A model generated the notes under the pieces. That model ran no database searches and was not told the origin of the DNA. It was given only the letters and a program-made list of their open reading frames with translations. Shown here piece after piece: positions 8,037 through 16,707 of a stretch of DNA of 64,000 nucleotides. A program made the translations under genes and the position numbers. This DNA is from Nocardioides sp. PD653-B2. Lineage in GTDB: Bacteria > Actinomycetota > Actinomycetes > Propionibacteriales > Nocardioidaceae. Numbering within the stretch: position 1 is the first letter of the stretch; each line of letters begins with the position of its first letter. The stretch spans positions 1 to 64,000 of the forward strand of contig NZ_BDJE01000040.1 of NCBI RefSeq assembly GCF_002117935.1, read 5' to 3'.

Positions 8037-9170
8037 CTACGGGCGCTTGCGCTTCAACCGACCCGTCCTGAACCTGCGTCGTCCCCTCTGCCGCCATCGG
8101 GCTAGGGAACCGCCCTCCACCCGGGGCGTCGGGCGCTCCTCTCGCTGATCGTCGAGACGCTCGAGGGCAATCGAAGCCAACGCACGGACGGCAACCTCGA
8201 CCAACTCGTCCGAAGAAACGGAAGAGCCGTCGTGGAAGTCCTCAGGGAGCGGTCGTAGATCCTCCAGATCGCCGACCACCTCGAGGGAATGGTGACGCAC
8301 GTAGTCGATCGTCGATTGCGCTTCCGCTTCGCACCAGGTGCGCAGCCGCAACGGCATGCGCGGCGGCGGTCCTCCCAGGGGCGCAAGGTGTCGCTGCGCC
8401 AGCCAACGCTTGCCCACCGGCACATATTCATGACGGTTGAGCAGGCCACGGGGAATCCGGTCGCGCACCAGTCTGAGCAACTCGGCTTCCGCATACCCGA
8501 GTGAGGCGTTCTCGCGGGGTGCGCCGGTAGACAGCCGAGCCGGGTTCACGCCGAGCACCGTGGAGTAGCGCTGCAGGAGCTCCTCGGATGAAGGGCCACT
8601 GGGAACGGTGACGACGTGCACCCGATCCAGTGGCACGTACTGTGACCATCTCTCGATCACGTTCTGGACGCCCCGTTCATCCCACCACCGCGCTCCGATG
8701 CGGCCCTGCCTGTCGACGACCGCATCGAGGAAGTCGTCAAGGGCCGGGGCTTCACTCCCCTGCTGGATTCGCTGCTGCCAGGTCGAGGGAAGCAGTCGAG
8801 CCAGGCTCCGAACCGTCAGCACCAGGTGGACCTCCCGGGGACGACAAGCCTCCAGCAGTCGCTCGATCTGCACCGGTGAGGCTGCCCCCAGTAGCTCATC
8901 AGAGACCAGCAACCTCTCCGCCTCCGCGTCTTTGACCTGCTCCGCGAATCTCTCGAGCACGTGCAGTGCGGCGGCTGGATCGCGCTCGGGATGGAGCCCG
9001 TCACGGATTGCCAGAGAAAGCCAGAAGGCTTCGCGTCGAGTGGGCGGCGCGAGCGCAAGGCCCTCGAGAGAAAGCTGCTCCGCTGAGTTGTGATAGACGG
9101 ACTGCAGGTAGCTCGTCCCCGTCTTCGGCATGCCGACGTGGACGTAGATGCTCCCGTTTGTCCCCACCAC
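8037..9170 (-). CDS. Sulfotransferase-like P-loop protein
   Basis: The 377-residue protein opens with YVHVGMPKTGTSYLQ, the 5'-phosphosulfate-binding loop of PAPS-dependent sulfotransferases, and has the mid-protein strand VHLVLTVRSLARLLPSTWQQ, which matches the 3'-phosphate-binding region of distant bacterial members. It could transfer sulfate to a glycan or lipid, but the acceptor is not predictable. The C-terminal 50 residues are basic and low in conserved sequence. Codon use is less G+C-rich than in the neighbours, and the gene abuts the tRNA-Ala scar, so it may be acquired DNA. Confidence 0.72.
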   Translation of the reverse strand: MVGTNGSIYVHVGMPKTGTSYLQSVYHNSAEQLSLEGLALAPPTRREAFWLSLAIRDGLHPERDPAAALHVLERFAEQVKDAEAERLLVSDELLGAASPVQIERLLEACRPREVHLVLTVRSLARLLPSTWQQRIQQGSEAPALDDFLDAVVDRQGRIGARWWDERGVQNVIERWSQYVPLDRVHVVTVPSGPSSEELLQRYSTVLGVNPARLSTGAPRENASLGYAEAELLRLVRDRIPRGLLNRHEYVPVGKRWLAQRHLAPLGGPPPRMPLRLRTWCEAEAQSTIDYVRHHSLEVVGDLEDLRPLPEDFHDGSSVSSDELVEVAVRALASIALERLDDQREERPTPRVEGGSLARWRQRGRRRFRTGRLKRKRP

Positions 9171-9335
9171 GACCGCAGCCTATCCGCGGCGTCGTCGACG
9201 AGTCCCCCGACGCGATCGCCGCGCACCGGAGGCACCAGAACCTCTCGAGGCTCGGCACGACCCGGACGCGGTCCGCGCCAGCGAACATCCCTCACCAACG
9301 AGTTGGCGACCCGCCCTCTCGGAGTGAGCGTGTCC

Positions 9336-9379
9336 TGGTGGAGCTGAGTGATTCGAACCCCTGGCCTTCTCATTGCGAA
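9336..9379 (-). repeat. Degenerate copy of tRNA-Ala 3' half (attachment-site scar)
   Basis: These 44 bases repeat the 3' half (with encoded CCA end) of tRNA-Ala(CGC) at 10323-10398, in the same orientation, with three differences over the 45-base comparison (one base missing and two substitutions). There is no 5' half, so it is not a tRNA gene. A tRNA 3'-end duplication about 1 kb downstream of the intact tRNA is the classic footprint of an integrase that used the tRNA as attB. Confidence 0.75.
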
Positions 9380-9402
9380 GGTGCGCGGACGTCGTTGGCA
9401 AG

Positions 9403-9423
9403 AGCATCACAAAATGTGATGCT
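9403..9423. promoter_or_regulatory. Perfect palindrome upstream of secreted-protein gene
   Basis: AGCATCACA-AAA-TGTGATGCT is a 9-bp perfect inverted repeat around three A's, 60 bp upstream of the start at 9484. Its place fits an operator for a dimeric regulator. No regulator gene is adjacent, so this rests on symmetry alone. Confidence 0.4.
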
Positions 9424-9483
9424 GCCCACAGCCGCGATCATCGGGAACGCGGCCACGTGAAACCCACTCGGGAGGGATCAACA

Positions 9484-9840
9484 ATGAAAGCAGTTCGCGC
9501 AGCAGTCGTGCTCGGAGTGAGCATGTTCCTCGCCCTCAGTGCCAACCCGGCATGGGCCAACGACTTCCAGGCCACGACCACCGGTGCTCGAGCCAATTGG
9601 ACCGATGCACCAGACCGGCTCACCGCTACCGACACTGCCGGGGACGGAGATGCGGCCGTTGCCCAGCTGCGTCGACCCAACGGCACGATCGAGACCGTGG
9701 TCGCATCTGGGGGATCCGGAACCAGCAACTCGCAGACCTTCTCCGGCATCACCGAAGATGCCGCAATCGAAATCCGGGCATGCCGTCGTAGCGGCGGCGT
9801 GATCGTCGGCTGCGGCTCATGGGTCGGAGGGTTCTCCTGA
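9484..9840 (+). CDS. Small secreted protein of unknown function
   Basis: The 118-residue product has a Sec signal peptide (MKAVRAAVVLGVSMFLALSA, with a cleavage site near NPAWA). The mature part of about 90 residues is small-residue-rich and beta-like, with two cysteines close to the end (RACRRSGGVIVGCGS) that could form a disulfide. The start is supported by GGGAGGG upstream. It is the only gene between tRNA-Ala and its duplicated 3' end, and a strong hairpin follows. I do not recognise the family. Confidence 0.7.
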   Translation: MKAVRAAVVLGVSMFLALSANPAWANDFQATTTGARANWTDAPDRLTATDTAGDGDAAVAQLRRPNGTIETVVASGGSGTSNSQTFSGITEDAAIEIRACRRSGGVIVGCGSWVGGFS

Positions 9841-9879
9841 CAGGCCCCAGCTTGGAGTGAATAGGCACCCCCACCCTTG

Positions 9880-9911
9880 CTTGGCGCCTCGACAAACGTC
9901 GAGGCGCCAAG
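9880..9911 (+). terminator. Hairpin terminator after secreted-protein gene
   Basis: A perfect 14-bp stem (9880-9893 with 9898-9911) encloses the tetraloop AAAC, 40 bp after the stop of the secreted-protein gene. Confidence 0.75.
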
Positions 9912-10044
9912 TTCGCTCGCTCTCGGCGTGGGGGCCGCTCAAGCATCGATTCAACTTCTCGCGGTTCCGTCGCCGCTGCTCCACGGGCGGAGCGTCCCGG
10001 TATACGGGGCGGCGTGCGCCCCCACGCCCAAGGCCTGCGCGACG

Positions 10045-10155
10045 ACCCATCTGGCTGCGCTCCCAGCCGTGACGCATCACCACCCGTCGCGGCGGGTCCA
10101 ATTCGACGTGGCGGCCGAGCATGGTCGAGCCGTCTTCGAACCGCCAACGGATCTC
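10045..10155 (-). pseudogene. Possible remnant of an AHSA1/SRPBCC-type gene
   Basis: In the 9912-10322 stretch, which has no convincing gene, one minus-strand frame reads RWRFEDGSTMLGRHVELDPP followed by RRVVMRHGWE. This resembles the central strands of AHSA1-type SRPBCC proteins (...EIDPPRRLVFTWGWE...). Nothing convincing continues on either side. It may be a decayed gene left inside the tRNA-Ala scar. The evidence is a short motif only. Confidence 0.3.
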
Positions 10156-10321
10156 ACGATCTAGGCGCGTCCCGATCGCCAACCGCGTTCTCCCGATCGT
10201 CGAGCGGCTCAACAGGGCGCCGGGGGCCACCGGGGGGCCATCCGCCGGACGCACAAGCGAGTAGCAACGACGAATCCCCCGGGCAATCCGTGCGTTTGCG
10301 CTGATCACCCGGAGGATCTCT

Positions 10322-10398
<77 letters not shown>

Positions 10399-10479
10399 AG
10401 ATTCACGCCCCGAGGGACGCGGTGGGAAACGTTAGCACCCGCCCCGCGGGTCCACCGAATCGGTTCGGAGCACCGTGTC

Positions 10480-10947
10480 TCAGGGGACCAGGACGCCCTC
10501 GATCCGCTCCAGGGCGTGGCGTGCGTAGCCCGTCCACATCCGTGCGAAGACCGGCATCGCGAGCCTGCCGAGGCGGCCGCGCGGGTGCACCGTCCAGGCC
10601 CAGGTGATGCGGACGCCGGTGCCCGCGGGCTCGAAGCTCCACCTCCCCGCGACCTCGGTGACGAACGGCTTCATCGGGCCGGTGACGTCGGAGAGCCGGT
10701 AGCCGAAGGAGTGCGGGCGTTCGACGCGCGTGAGGGTCTCGCGGATGCTGCCACCGTCGGCGAGCTCGATCGTCCGGGTCTGGCCGACGCTGCCCCAGGC
10801 GCCCTGCTGGTCGCGGACCTCGCGGACCGCCGGGAACACGGCGTACCGCTGGGAGAGCAGCTCCGCCAGCGGCATCGGCAGCACGATGTCGTAGGCGTGC
10901 TCGACACTGACCGGGTAGGTGCGGGACGACGCGAGCTCGAGGACCAT
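10480..10947 (-). CDS. SRPBCC family protein
   Basis: The 155-residue protein has the START/Bet v 1-like pattern of polyketide-cyclase-type SRPBCC proteins. It opens with a strand and SVEHAYDIVLPMPLAELL, goes through charged central strands (TRTIELADGGSIRETLTRVE) and RWSFEPAGTGVRITWAWTV, and ends with a long C-terminal helix. It binds an unknown hydrophobic ligand; catalysis is not assured. It is the last gene before a co-directional cluster led by sepX/glpR, separated by 9 bp. Confidence 0.8.
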   Translation of the reverse strand: MVLELASSRTYPVSVEHAYDIVLPMPLAELLSQRYAVFPAVREVRDQQGAWGSVGQTRTIELADGGSIRETLTRVERPHSFGYRLSDVTGPMKPFVTEVAGRWSFEPAGTGVRITWAWTVHPRGRLGRLAMPVFARMWTGYARHALERIEGVLVP

Positions 10948-10956
10948 GCCGCCAGA

Positions 10957-11817
10957 TTACGAGCCGAGGGCGCGGTGCTCGTCGCCGTCGCGGCGGGCCT
11001 TGCGCGCGGCCTTCTCGGCGGCGTCGGCCTCGCGGGCGATCTGGGCGTCGGCGTCGGTGCGACCGGAGGTCCACACGCCGGTGTCGTCGAGGTCGATGGT
11101 GCGGACGGTGCGACGGGCCGCCGCCGGCTTCGTGACGTACGTCGGGAGCGTGACGGGCACCGGGTCCCACAGGGCCGGGTCGACCGGGGCGATGCCGGCG
11201 GACGTGTCGGCCATCGGGTCGACCTCGCCGAGGTCGTCGGCGTCCTCGACGGAGGCGGCGGCGTCCTCGGGAGCCTCGACCGGCTCCTCGGTCCCGGGCA
11301 CCTCCACCGGCATCCGGCCGGCCGGGCGGAGCGCCTTGCGCTCCCCCTTGACCATGATCCGGCAGGCGACCAGCCAGGCGACCAGGACGCCGACCGGGAT
11401 CGCGACGTACGCCCAGCTGATGACCGCGAAGGCCGCGACCGCGACGACCGCGACCGTGGCGACGAGGATCAGGGCGAGCACGTTGCGGCGGCGCTTCGTG
11501 GCGCGCGACGCGGCGGCGCGGCGGGCGCGCAGCTGGCCCGGCGTGAGCTCCGGAGCCGGCGCCTCGGCCACCGGCTCGGGCCGGGAGGTGGGCTTGGTGA
11601 CGACGGTGGCCTGCGAGAACGGGCGACCGGGCGTGACGACGAGGCGGGCGCTGCGACGGTTGACGGGCTCCCGGCGCGCGAGCACCCGCATCGTGTGCGA
11701 GAACCGGTCGACCGAACGGCTCCGGACCACGTCGTCGTGGTGCTTGAGCGCTTTCGGGACGAGGTAGACGGCCCACGCCACAGCGAGGGCGACGAAGATC
11801 AGAGCGCTCAGGTCCAC
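10957..11817 (-). CDS. sepX: GlpR/SepX-type divisome membrane protein
   Basis: The 286-residue protein begins with one membrane segment (MDLSALIFVALAVAWAVYLV), then has a cytoplasmic stretch, two close hydrophobic segments near residues 110-150 (NVLALILVATVAVVAVAAFA and a second containing VAIPVGVLVAWLVA), and an acidic, Pro-rich C-terminal half. This architecture matches SepX of Streptomyces and GlpR of Corynebacterium, membrane partners of the gephyrin-like protein Glp in division and polar growth. The matching Glp gene (13450-14706) lies in the same co-directional cluster, which supports the call. It starts with GTG. Confidence 0.75.
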   Translation of the reverse strand: MDLSALIFVALAVAWAVYLVPKALKHHDDVVRSRSVDRFSHTMRVLARREPVNRRSARLVVTPGRPFSQATVVTKPTSRPEPVAEAPAPELTPGQLRARRAAASRATKRRRNVLALILVATVAVVAVAAFAVISWAYVAIPVGVLVAWLVACRIMVKGERKALRPAGRMPVEVPGTEEPVEAPEDAAASVEDADDLGEVDPMADTSAGIAPVDPALWDPVPVTLPTYVTKPAAARRTVRTIDLDDTGVWTSGRTDADAQIAREADAAEKAARKARRDGDEHRALGS

Positions 11818-11878
11818 GAGACAGAGGTTATGAGCGATACCCGACCCGGCCGCGGATGTCCACAGGTGTGTCGCAAAA

Positions 11879-12478
11879 TCACTCGTGTGACTCGTGTGGT
11901 TTGAGCCGCGCCAACATGCCCTCGGGACACTCGTCGACGGTGACGGCGTAGATGCGGTGGTCGCGCCAGGACCCGTCGATGTGCAGGAACCGCGGGGCGT
12001 AGCCGATCTCGCGCAGGCCGAGCTTCTCCACGACGCGCAGGGAGTTGGAGTTCTCCGGCCGGATCGCGATCTCGATCCGGTGCAGCTTGGCGATCACGAA
12101 GCAGTGGTCGATGACCATCGCGACCGCGCGCGGCATCACCCCGCGGCCGGCGTACTCGCGGTCGAGCCAGTAGCCGATCGACGCGAACTGCGCCGACCCG
12201 CGCACGATGTTGTTGACGGTGATCTGCCCCGCGAAGTGGCCGTCCACCTCCACGGCGAACGGGTACGTCGTGCCCGCGCGGGCCTGCTTGTGCAGCCGCC
12301 AGACCAGCGAGCGGAACGTCGACGGCCGCGCGTCGGAGCCGGGCGGGACGGTCGCGTCCCAGGGCCGGAGCCAGGTGGCGTTGCGGCGCCGGGACTCACG
12401 CCAGGCGCGGGCGTCGGAGTAGGCGAGCGGGCGCACCGTGACGTCCTCCGAGGACAGCCAGACCGGCCACCCGCTCAA
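11879..12478 (-). CDS. GNAT N-acetyltransferase (RimJ-like)
   Basis: The 199-residue protein is a RimJ/RimL-type GNAT acetyltransferase: ...DVTVRPLAYSDARAW at the start, strand HFAGQITVNNIVRG, the acetyl-CoA loop region YWLDREYAGRGVMPRAV (GxGxxxxA-like), and ...IAIRPENSNSLRVVEKLGLREIG near the end. It probably acetylates a protein N-terminus or amine. The start is TTG 12478, preceded by GGGAG that lies in a short tandem duplication (12473-12519). It sits between mog and sepX, as in other actinobacteria. Confidence 0.85.
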   Translation of the reverse strand: MSGWPVWLSSEDVTVRPLAYSDARAWRESRRRNATWLRPWDATVPPGSDARPSTFRSLVWRLHKQARAGTTYPFAVEVDGHFAGQITVNNIVRGSAQFASIGYWLDREYAGRGVMPRAVAMVIDHCFVIAKLHRIEIAIRPENSNSLRVVEKLGLREIGYAPRFLHIDGSWRDHRIYAVTVDECPEGMLARLKPHESHE

Positions 12479-12519
12479 TGGTCGCTCCCGACGCTCCGGC
12501 TCAATGGTCGCTCCCGACG
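12473..12519. repeat. 21-bp tandem repeat at the mog/GNAT junction
   Basis: A 21-bp sequence at 12473-12493 recurs perfectly at 12499-12519, separated by 5 bp, giving a 26-bp unit. It covers the last codons and stop of mog in one copy, and supplies the Shine-Dalgarno and TTG start of the GNAT gene in the other. Confidence 0.85.
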
Positions 12520-12971
12520 ACCTGTTCTGCTGCGTGCACGAGGACCGGCCGGAGCACGGTCAGGCCGTCCTTCACACCGCCCCGCGAGCCCGGCAGGTTG
12601 ACCACGAGACAGCTGCCGACCACGCCGGCCAGGCCGCGCGAGAGCACCGCGGTCGGCACGCCCTGGGCGACGCCGTGGGCACGGATGGCCTCCGCGATGC
12701 CCGGCACCTCGAAGTCGAGCAGGGGGCGGGTGACCTCCGGCGTCCGGTCGGTGGGGGTCAGGCCGGTGCCACCGGTGGTGAGGACGACGCGGGCGCCGCC
12801 CTCGGCGGCGGCGGCGATCGCGGCGCCGACCGGGTCACCGTCGGGCACCACGACGGGCGGGTCGACGGCGAAGCCGAGCTCGCGGAGGAAGTCCACGATC
12901 AGCGGGCCGGTCGTGTCGTCGTACACCCCGGCCGCGGCACGGTTGGAGGCGACGACCACCTCGGCGCGCAT
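12501..12971 (-). CDS. mog: MogA/MoaB-family molybdopterin protein
   Basis: The 156-residue MoCF-fold protein carries the hallmark TTGGTGLTPTDRTPE and the ...SRGLAGVVGSCLVVNLPG... motif. Members adenylylate molybdopterin before metal insertion. The gene starts at ATG 12971, sharing one base with the moaC stop. With moaC and the MoeA-like glp gene it forms a compact set, but moaA, moaD and moaE are not in the window, so whether the pathway is complete cannot be said here. Confidence 0.9.
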   Translation of the reverse strand: MRAEVVVASNRAAAGVYDDTTGPLIVDFLRELGFAVDPPVVVPDGDPVGAAIAAAAEGGARVVLTTGGTGLTPTDRTPEVTRPLLDFEVPGIAEAIRAHGVAQGVPTAVLSRGLAGVVGSCLVVNLPGSRGGVKDGLTVLRPVLVHAAEQVVGSDH

Positions 12972-13447
12972 CACGCGCGCGCCCAGTCGCCGGACTTGCC
13001 GCCGGTCTTGCTCTCGACGCGGACGTCGGTGATCACCGCGCCCTTGTCGACGGCCTTGACCATGTCGACCACGGTGAGCGCGGCGACCGAGACCGCGGTC
13101 AGCGCCTCCATCTCGACGCCGGTGCGGTCGGTGGTGCGGACCGTCGCCACGATCTCGACGGCGTCATCGGCGATGGAGAGGTCGAGTGTCACGCCCGAGA
13201 TCGCGAGCGGGTGGCAGAGCGGGATCAGTGCGGGGGTCTGCTTGGCCCCCATGATCCCGGCGATCCGCGCGACCGCGAGCGCGTCGCCCTTCGGGACGCC
13301 CTCGCCGCGCAGCAGCGCGACCACCTCGGCGGAGACCAGCACCCGGCCGGACGCGGACGCCGTGCGCGCCGTGACGTCCTTCCCCGAGACGTCGACCATC
13401 CGCGCCGCCCCGGACTCGTCGACGTGGGTCAGCCGCGGTTCGCTCAT
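12971..13447 (-). CDS. moaC: Cyclic pyranopterin monophosphate synthase
   Basis: The 158-residue protein has the MoaC signature stretches [26 protein letters not shown] (with the catalytic-site histidine), and the C-terminal [10 protein letters not shown] and SKTGGKSG loops that build the active site between subunits. It converts the GTP-derived 3',8-cyclo intermediate to cPMP in molybdenum-cofactor synthesis. It is separated from the glp stop by 2 bp and overlaps mog by one base. Confidence 0.95.
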   Translation of the reverse strand: MSEPRLTHVDESGAARMVDVSGKDVTARTASASGRVLVSAEVVALLRGEGVPKGDALAVARIAGIMGAKQTPALIPLCHPLAISGVTLDLSIADDAVEIVATVRTTDRTGVEMEALTAVSVAALTVVDMVKAVDKGAVITDVRVESKTGGKSGDWARA

Positions 13448-13449
13448 CT

Positions 13450-14706
13450 CTAGAACTCCTCGTCGAGCCTCAGCACCGGCACCAGCTCGCCGGCCGGGAC
13501 CGAGGTGACGTCCTCGGGCACCACGACCAGCGCGTTGGACGATGCCAGATCGCCGATCAGGTGGGAACCGTGTCCGCCGACGGGCGCGACGTGCGGGCCG
13601 GCGCTGTCGACGGCGTACTCCCCGCGCACGAACTGACGGCGCCCCTCCGGCGACGAGATCGTGTGGGTGAGCCGGGCCGGGGTGGTCGGGCGCGAGTACG
13701 GCAGCTTGCCCATCATCTTGCGGATCGCGGGCAGCACGAACTGCTCGAAGGAGACGTACGACGACACCGGGTTGCCCGGCAGCGTGAAGATCGGGGTGCG
13801 GTCCTCGCCGACGTGGCCGAAGCCCTGGGGCTTGCCGGGCTGCATGCCGACGCCGCCGAACCAGACCGTGCCGAGCGGCAGGAGCGCCTCCTTGACGACG
13901 TCGAAGTCGCCCTGCGAGACACCGCCGCTCGTGATGACGATGTCGGCGCGCACGAGCTGGTCGTGGAGCGCGTCGAGGAAGGCGCGGGGCTCGTCGGGGA
14001 CGATCCCGACCCGGTAGGCGATCGCCCCGGCCTTGCGCGCCGCGGCCGCGAGGAGGAACGAGTTGCCGTCGTAGATCGAGTCGTGGCCGAGCTCCGTGCC
14101 GGGCTCGCGCAGCTCGGAGCCGGTGGAGATGACGACCACCCGGGGGCGCGGGCGCGAGCGCACGGTGGCCCGGCCGACCGCCGCGAGCAGGCCGAGGTGA
14201 CGCGGCCCGAGGACCGTGCCGTGCTCGACGAGCACGTCACCGGCGGTGACGTCCTCACCCGCCGCGCGGATGTGCTGGCCGAGCGTGGGTGCCCGGTCGA
14301 TCCGCACCTGGGCGACGCCCCGGTCGGTCCACTCGTAGGGCACGACGCTGTCGGCACCGACCGGCATCGGAGCGCCGGTCATGATCTTGACGGCGGTGCC
14401 CGGCGACATGGCCAGCAGCTGCGCCTGCCCGGCGCCGATCTCGCCGACGACCGGCAGCTGGACCGGCGACGACTCGGTGGCGGACGCGACGTCGGCGAGG
14501 CAGACGGCGTACCCGTCCATCGCGGAGTTGTCGAACGACGGCAGCGCGATCGGGGCGACCACGTCCTCGGCCACGGCCAGGCCGAGCGACTCCATCAGCG
14601 GCTGCGGGAAGTCGGGGAGCGCCTCGACGCCGTCGAGGATCCGCGCGAGGTGGTCGTCGACGGAGGTGACGGTGCTGCTGGCGGGACCGGCGGGGGCGTC
14701 AGCCAT
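13450..14706 (-). CDS. glp: Gephyrin-like molybdotransferase Glp / MoeA
   Basis: The 418-residue protein has the MoeA domains: NSAMDGYAV near residue 65, the [12 protein letters not shown] segment, the MoCF domain with GNSFLLAA and [33 protein letters not shown], and a C-terminal beta-barrel. In Corynebacterium the co-localised gephyrin-like protein Glp works with FtsZ and GlpR in division. Here a sepX/glpR gene lies three genes downstream, so both molybdotransfer and a division role are possible. The start overlaps the preceding uridylyltransferase gene by 8 bp. Confidence 0.88.
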   Translation of the reverse strand: MADAPAGPASSTVTSVDDHLARILDGVEALPDFPQPLMESLGLAVAEDVVAPIALPSFDNSAMDGYAVCLADVASATESSPVQLPVVGEIGAGQAQLLAMSPGTAVKIMTGAPMPVGADSVVPYEWTDRGVAQVRIDRAPTLGQHIRAAGEDVTAGDVLVEHGTVLGPRHLGLLAAVGRATVRSRPRPRVVVISTGSELREPGTELGHDSIYDGNSFLLAAAARKAGAIAYRVGIVPDEPRAFLDALHDQLVRADIVITSGGVSQGDFDVVKEALLPLGTVWFGGVGMQPGKPQGFGHVGEDRTPIFTLPGNPVSSYVSFEQFVLPAIRKMMGKLPYSRPTTPARLTHTISSPEGRRQFVRGEYAVDSAGPHVAPVGGHGSHLIGDLASSNALVVVPEDVTSVPAGELVPVLRLDEEF

Positions 14707-16078
14707 CGGAGAGGACGGTGTCGGGGTCGACGCGCTGGGCCGACGCGGCCTCGAGCGTCACGTCGCCGACGACCTGCACCCCGCCGGCGAAGGTCCAGTC
14801 GCCCTCGACCCGCAGCGAGCTGGCCTTCTTCATCGACGGCGCGCCGTGCGGGAAACGCTTGTCGAAGTCGCCGACCAGCTTGTAGAAGTCGTCGTCGAGA
14901 TCGACGAACGGGATCTCGACCGCCGTCTGGTCGAGCACGAAGTCCTGACCGATGTCGTAGACGTCGGAGCGCAGCACCAGCAGGTCGTTGGTGGTCTTCA
15001 CCGGCACGAACCGGTCGCGACCGACCTCGATCAGCCGGGAGCCCTCGAACACCTCGACCGCGGCACCCATCGCGGTCTCGATCTGGATCACCTCGGGCGT
15101 GCTCTTGTCGCCGGGGTCGAGGGTCTTGACGTTGCGGATCAGCGGCAGGCCGAGGATGCCCTGACGGACGTCGAGCGCATGCTTCATCGCGGCCAGGTCG
15201 AACCACAGGTTGTTGGTCGAGCAGTACTTGTGACGATCGAGGTCGGCCAGCGCGTCCTTGTCGGCGTCGAGCGTCTGCGCGCTCTCGCGCAGGACGATCC
15301 GCCCGTCGGACTTGCGGCGGGCGAAGTGGCCGCCCTTGCGGTCCGACGGCGTACGGCGCACGGCCTCGATCGCGAACGGCGCGCCGGACTCGGCGAACCA
15401 GCCGGCCACCCGGGCGTCCGGGACCGCGCCCAGGTTGTCGGAGTTGGAGACGAAGACCCGCTCGTATCCGGCCTCGATGAGCCGGTCGAGGAGGCCGGTG
15501 CCGCGCAGCGCGGTGTAGAGGTCGCCGTGGCCGGGCGGGCACCACTCGAGGTCGGGGTCCTTCGGCCAGCTCGCCGGCGAGAGGTCCTTCGCCAGCAGCT
15601 TGGGCTCCTTGTTCTGCAGGAACTCCAGCGGCAGGCCCTCGACCGGCAGGCTCTCGTAGCGGGCCAGCGCGGCCATGGTGTCGGCCGAGGTGCGGAAGCT
15701 GTTCATGAAGATCAGCGGCAGCGTGGCGTCGTACTCCTCACGGAGGTGCAGCACCTGCCGGGCGATGATGTCGAGGAACGACAGCCCACGGCGCACGCAC
15801 AGCAGCGACTTGGCACGGTCCATGCCCATCGAGGTGCCGAGCCCGCCGTTGAGCTTGATCACCGCGGTCGAGCGGACCGCCTCGGCGGCGACGTCGGGGT
15901 CGACCTCGACGCTCGTCAGCGACTCCATCTCGACCGGCTCGATCGAGGACTCCGGCACCATGCCGGTCTCGCCGTGCTCGAGCAGACGGAAGTAGTGCGC
16001 GAACGTCTCGATGGCGATCTCGTCCACTCCCGCGGCGGCCATCTTGTCGCGCGCTCGGTTCAAGCCAGCGCTACCCAT
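14699..16078 (-). CDS. UTP-glucose-1-phosphate uridylyltransferase (UGPase type)
   Basis: The 459-residue protein belongs to the eukaryotic-like UDPGP family rather than the short GalU family: VIKLNGGLGTSMGMDRAKSL (nucleotide-binding loop), the EWCPPGHGDLYTAL motif, and NSDNLGAVPD for the metal site. It makes UDP-glucose from UTP and glucose-1-phosphate for wall glycans, galactose use and osmolytes. The start at ATG 16078 (MGSAGLNRARDK) is preferred, because the longer reading would overlap the divergent cyclo-ligase start. It heads the leftward cluster. Confidence 0.92.
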   Translation of the reverse strand: MGSAGLNRARDKMAAAGVDEIAIETFAHYFRLLEHGETGMVPESSIEPVEMESLTSVEVDPDVAAEAVRSTAVIKLNGGLGTSMGMDRAKSLLCVRRGLSFLDIIARQVLHLREEYDATLPLIFMNSFRTSADTMAALARYESLPVEGLPLEFLQNKEPKLLAKDLSPASWPKDPDLEWCPPGHGDLYTALRGTGLLDRLIEAGYERVFVSNSDNLGAVPDARVAGWFAESGAPFAIEAVRRTPSDRKGGHFARRKSDGRIVLRESAQTLDADKDALADLDRHKYCSTNNLWFDLAAMKHALDVRQGILGLPLIRNVKTLDPGDKSTPEVIQIETAMGAAVEVFEGSRLIEVGRDRFVPVKTTNDLLVLRSDVYDIGQDFVLDQTAVEIPFVDLDDDFYKLVGDFDKRFPHGAPSMKKASSLRVEGDWTFAGGVQVVGDVTLEAASAQRVDPDTVLSDG

Positions 16079-16101
16079 GTTCACGATCGTAGGCTTCCCG
16101 T

Positions 16102-16698
16102 GTGGCCGCTCCCCAATCACCCGGGCAATCACCCGCCAAGACGGCCGTGCGCGACCGGCTGCTGACCACCCGCAGCCGTCGGTCGCTGGCCGAGGTCGGC
16201 GACGCGGCCCGCTCGATCGCCGAGCACCTGCTGGCCACCACCGACCTCCGCCGCGCGGCCTCCGTCGCGGCGTACGTCTCCCTCAACGGCGAGCCCGGCA
16301 CCGGACCGCTGCTCGACGCGCTCCGGGCCGCGGGCAAGCGGGTGCTGCTGCCGGTGCTGCTGCCCGACGACGACCTCGACTGGGCGGTGTACGGCGGTCC
16401 GGACCACCTGGTCTCCGCGCGCCGCGGCCTGCTCGAGCCCGACGGCGAGCCCCTCGGCGTGGACGCCGTCGCGACCGCCGACGTCGTGCTGGTGCCCGGC
16501 CTGGCGGTCTCGCCCACCGGCATGCGGCTCGGTCGCGGCGGCGGCTCCTACGACCGCGCCCTGGGCCGGGTGCCGGTCGGCACCTTCACCTGCGTGCTGC
16601 TCTACGACGACGAGGTCGGCCGCGACGTCCCCACCGAGCCGCACGACCGCCCCGTGCTCGCGGCCGCCACCCCGTCGGGCGTCATCCGACTGCGGTAG
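16102..16698 (+). CDS. 5-formyltetrahydrofolate cyclo-ligase
   Basis: The 198-residue protein has the MTHFS fold: an early basic helix (KTAVRDRLLTTRSRRSL), the strand SVAAYVSLNGEPGT, LLPVLLPDDDLDWAVY, and the family fingerprint GMRLGRGGGSYDRAL. It converts 5-formyl-THF with ATP to 5,10-methenyl-THF, recycling folate. It starts with GTG 16102, divergent from the uridylyltransferase by 23 bp. This gene commonly sits beside that one in actinobacteria. Confidence 0.92.
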   Translation: MAAPQSPGQSPAKTAVRDRLLTTRSRRSLAEVGDAARSIAEHLLATTDLRRAASVAAYVSLNGEPGTGPLLDALRAAGKRVLLPVLLPDDDLDWAVYGGPDHLVSARRGLLEPDGEPLGVDAVATADVVLVPGLAVSPTGMRLGRGGGSYDRALGRVPVGTFTCVLLYDDEVGRDVPTEPHDRPVLAAATPSGVIRLR

Positions 16699-16707
16699 GT
16701 GGAGCGG

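Noticed and set aside
9331..9380. Second tRNA-Ala gene
   Set aside because: Only the 3' half is present, with three changes and no acceptor 5' strand, D arm or complete anticodon arm.
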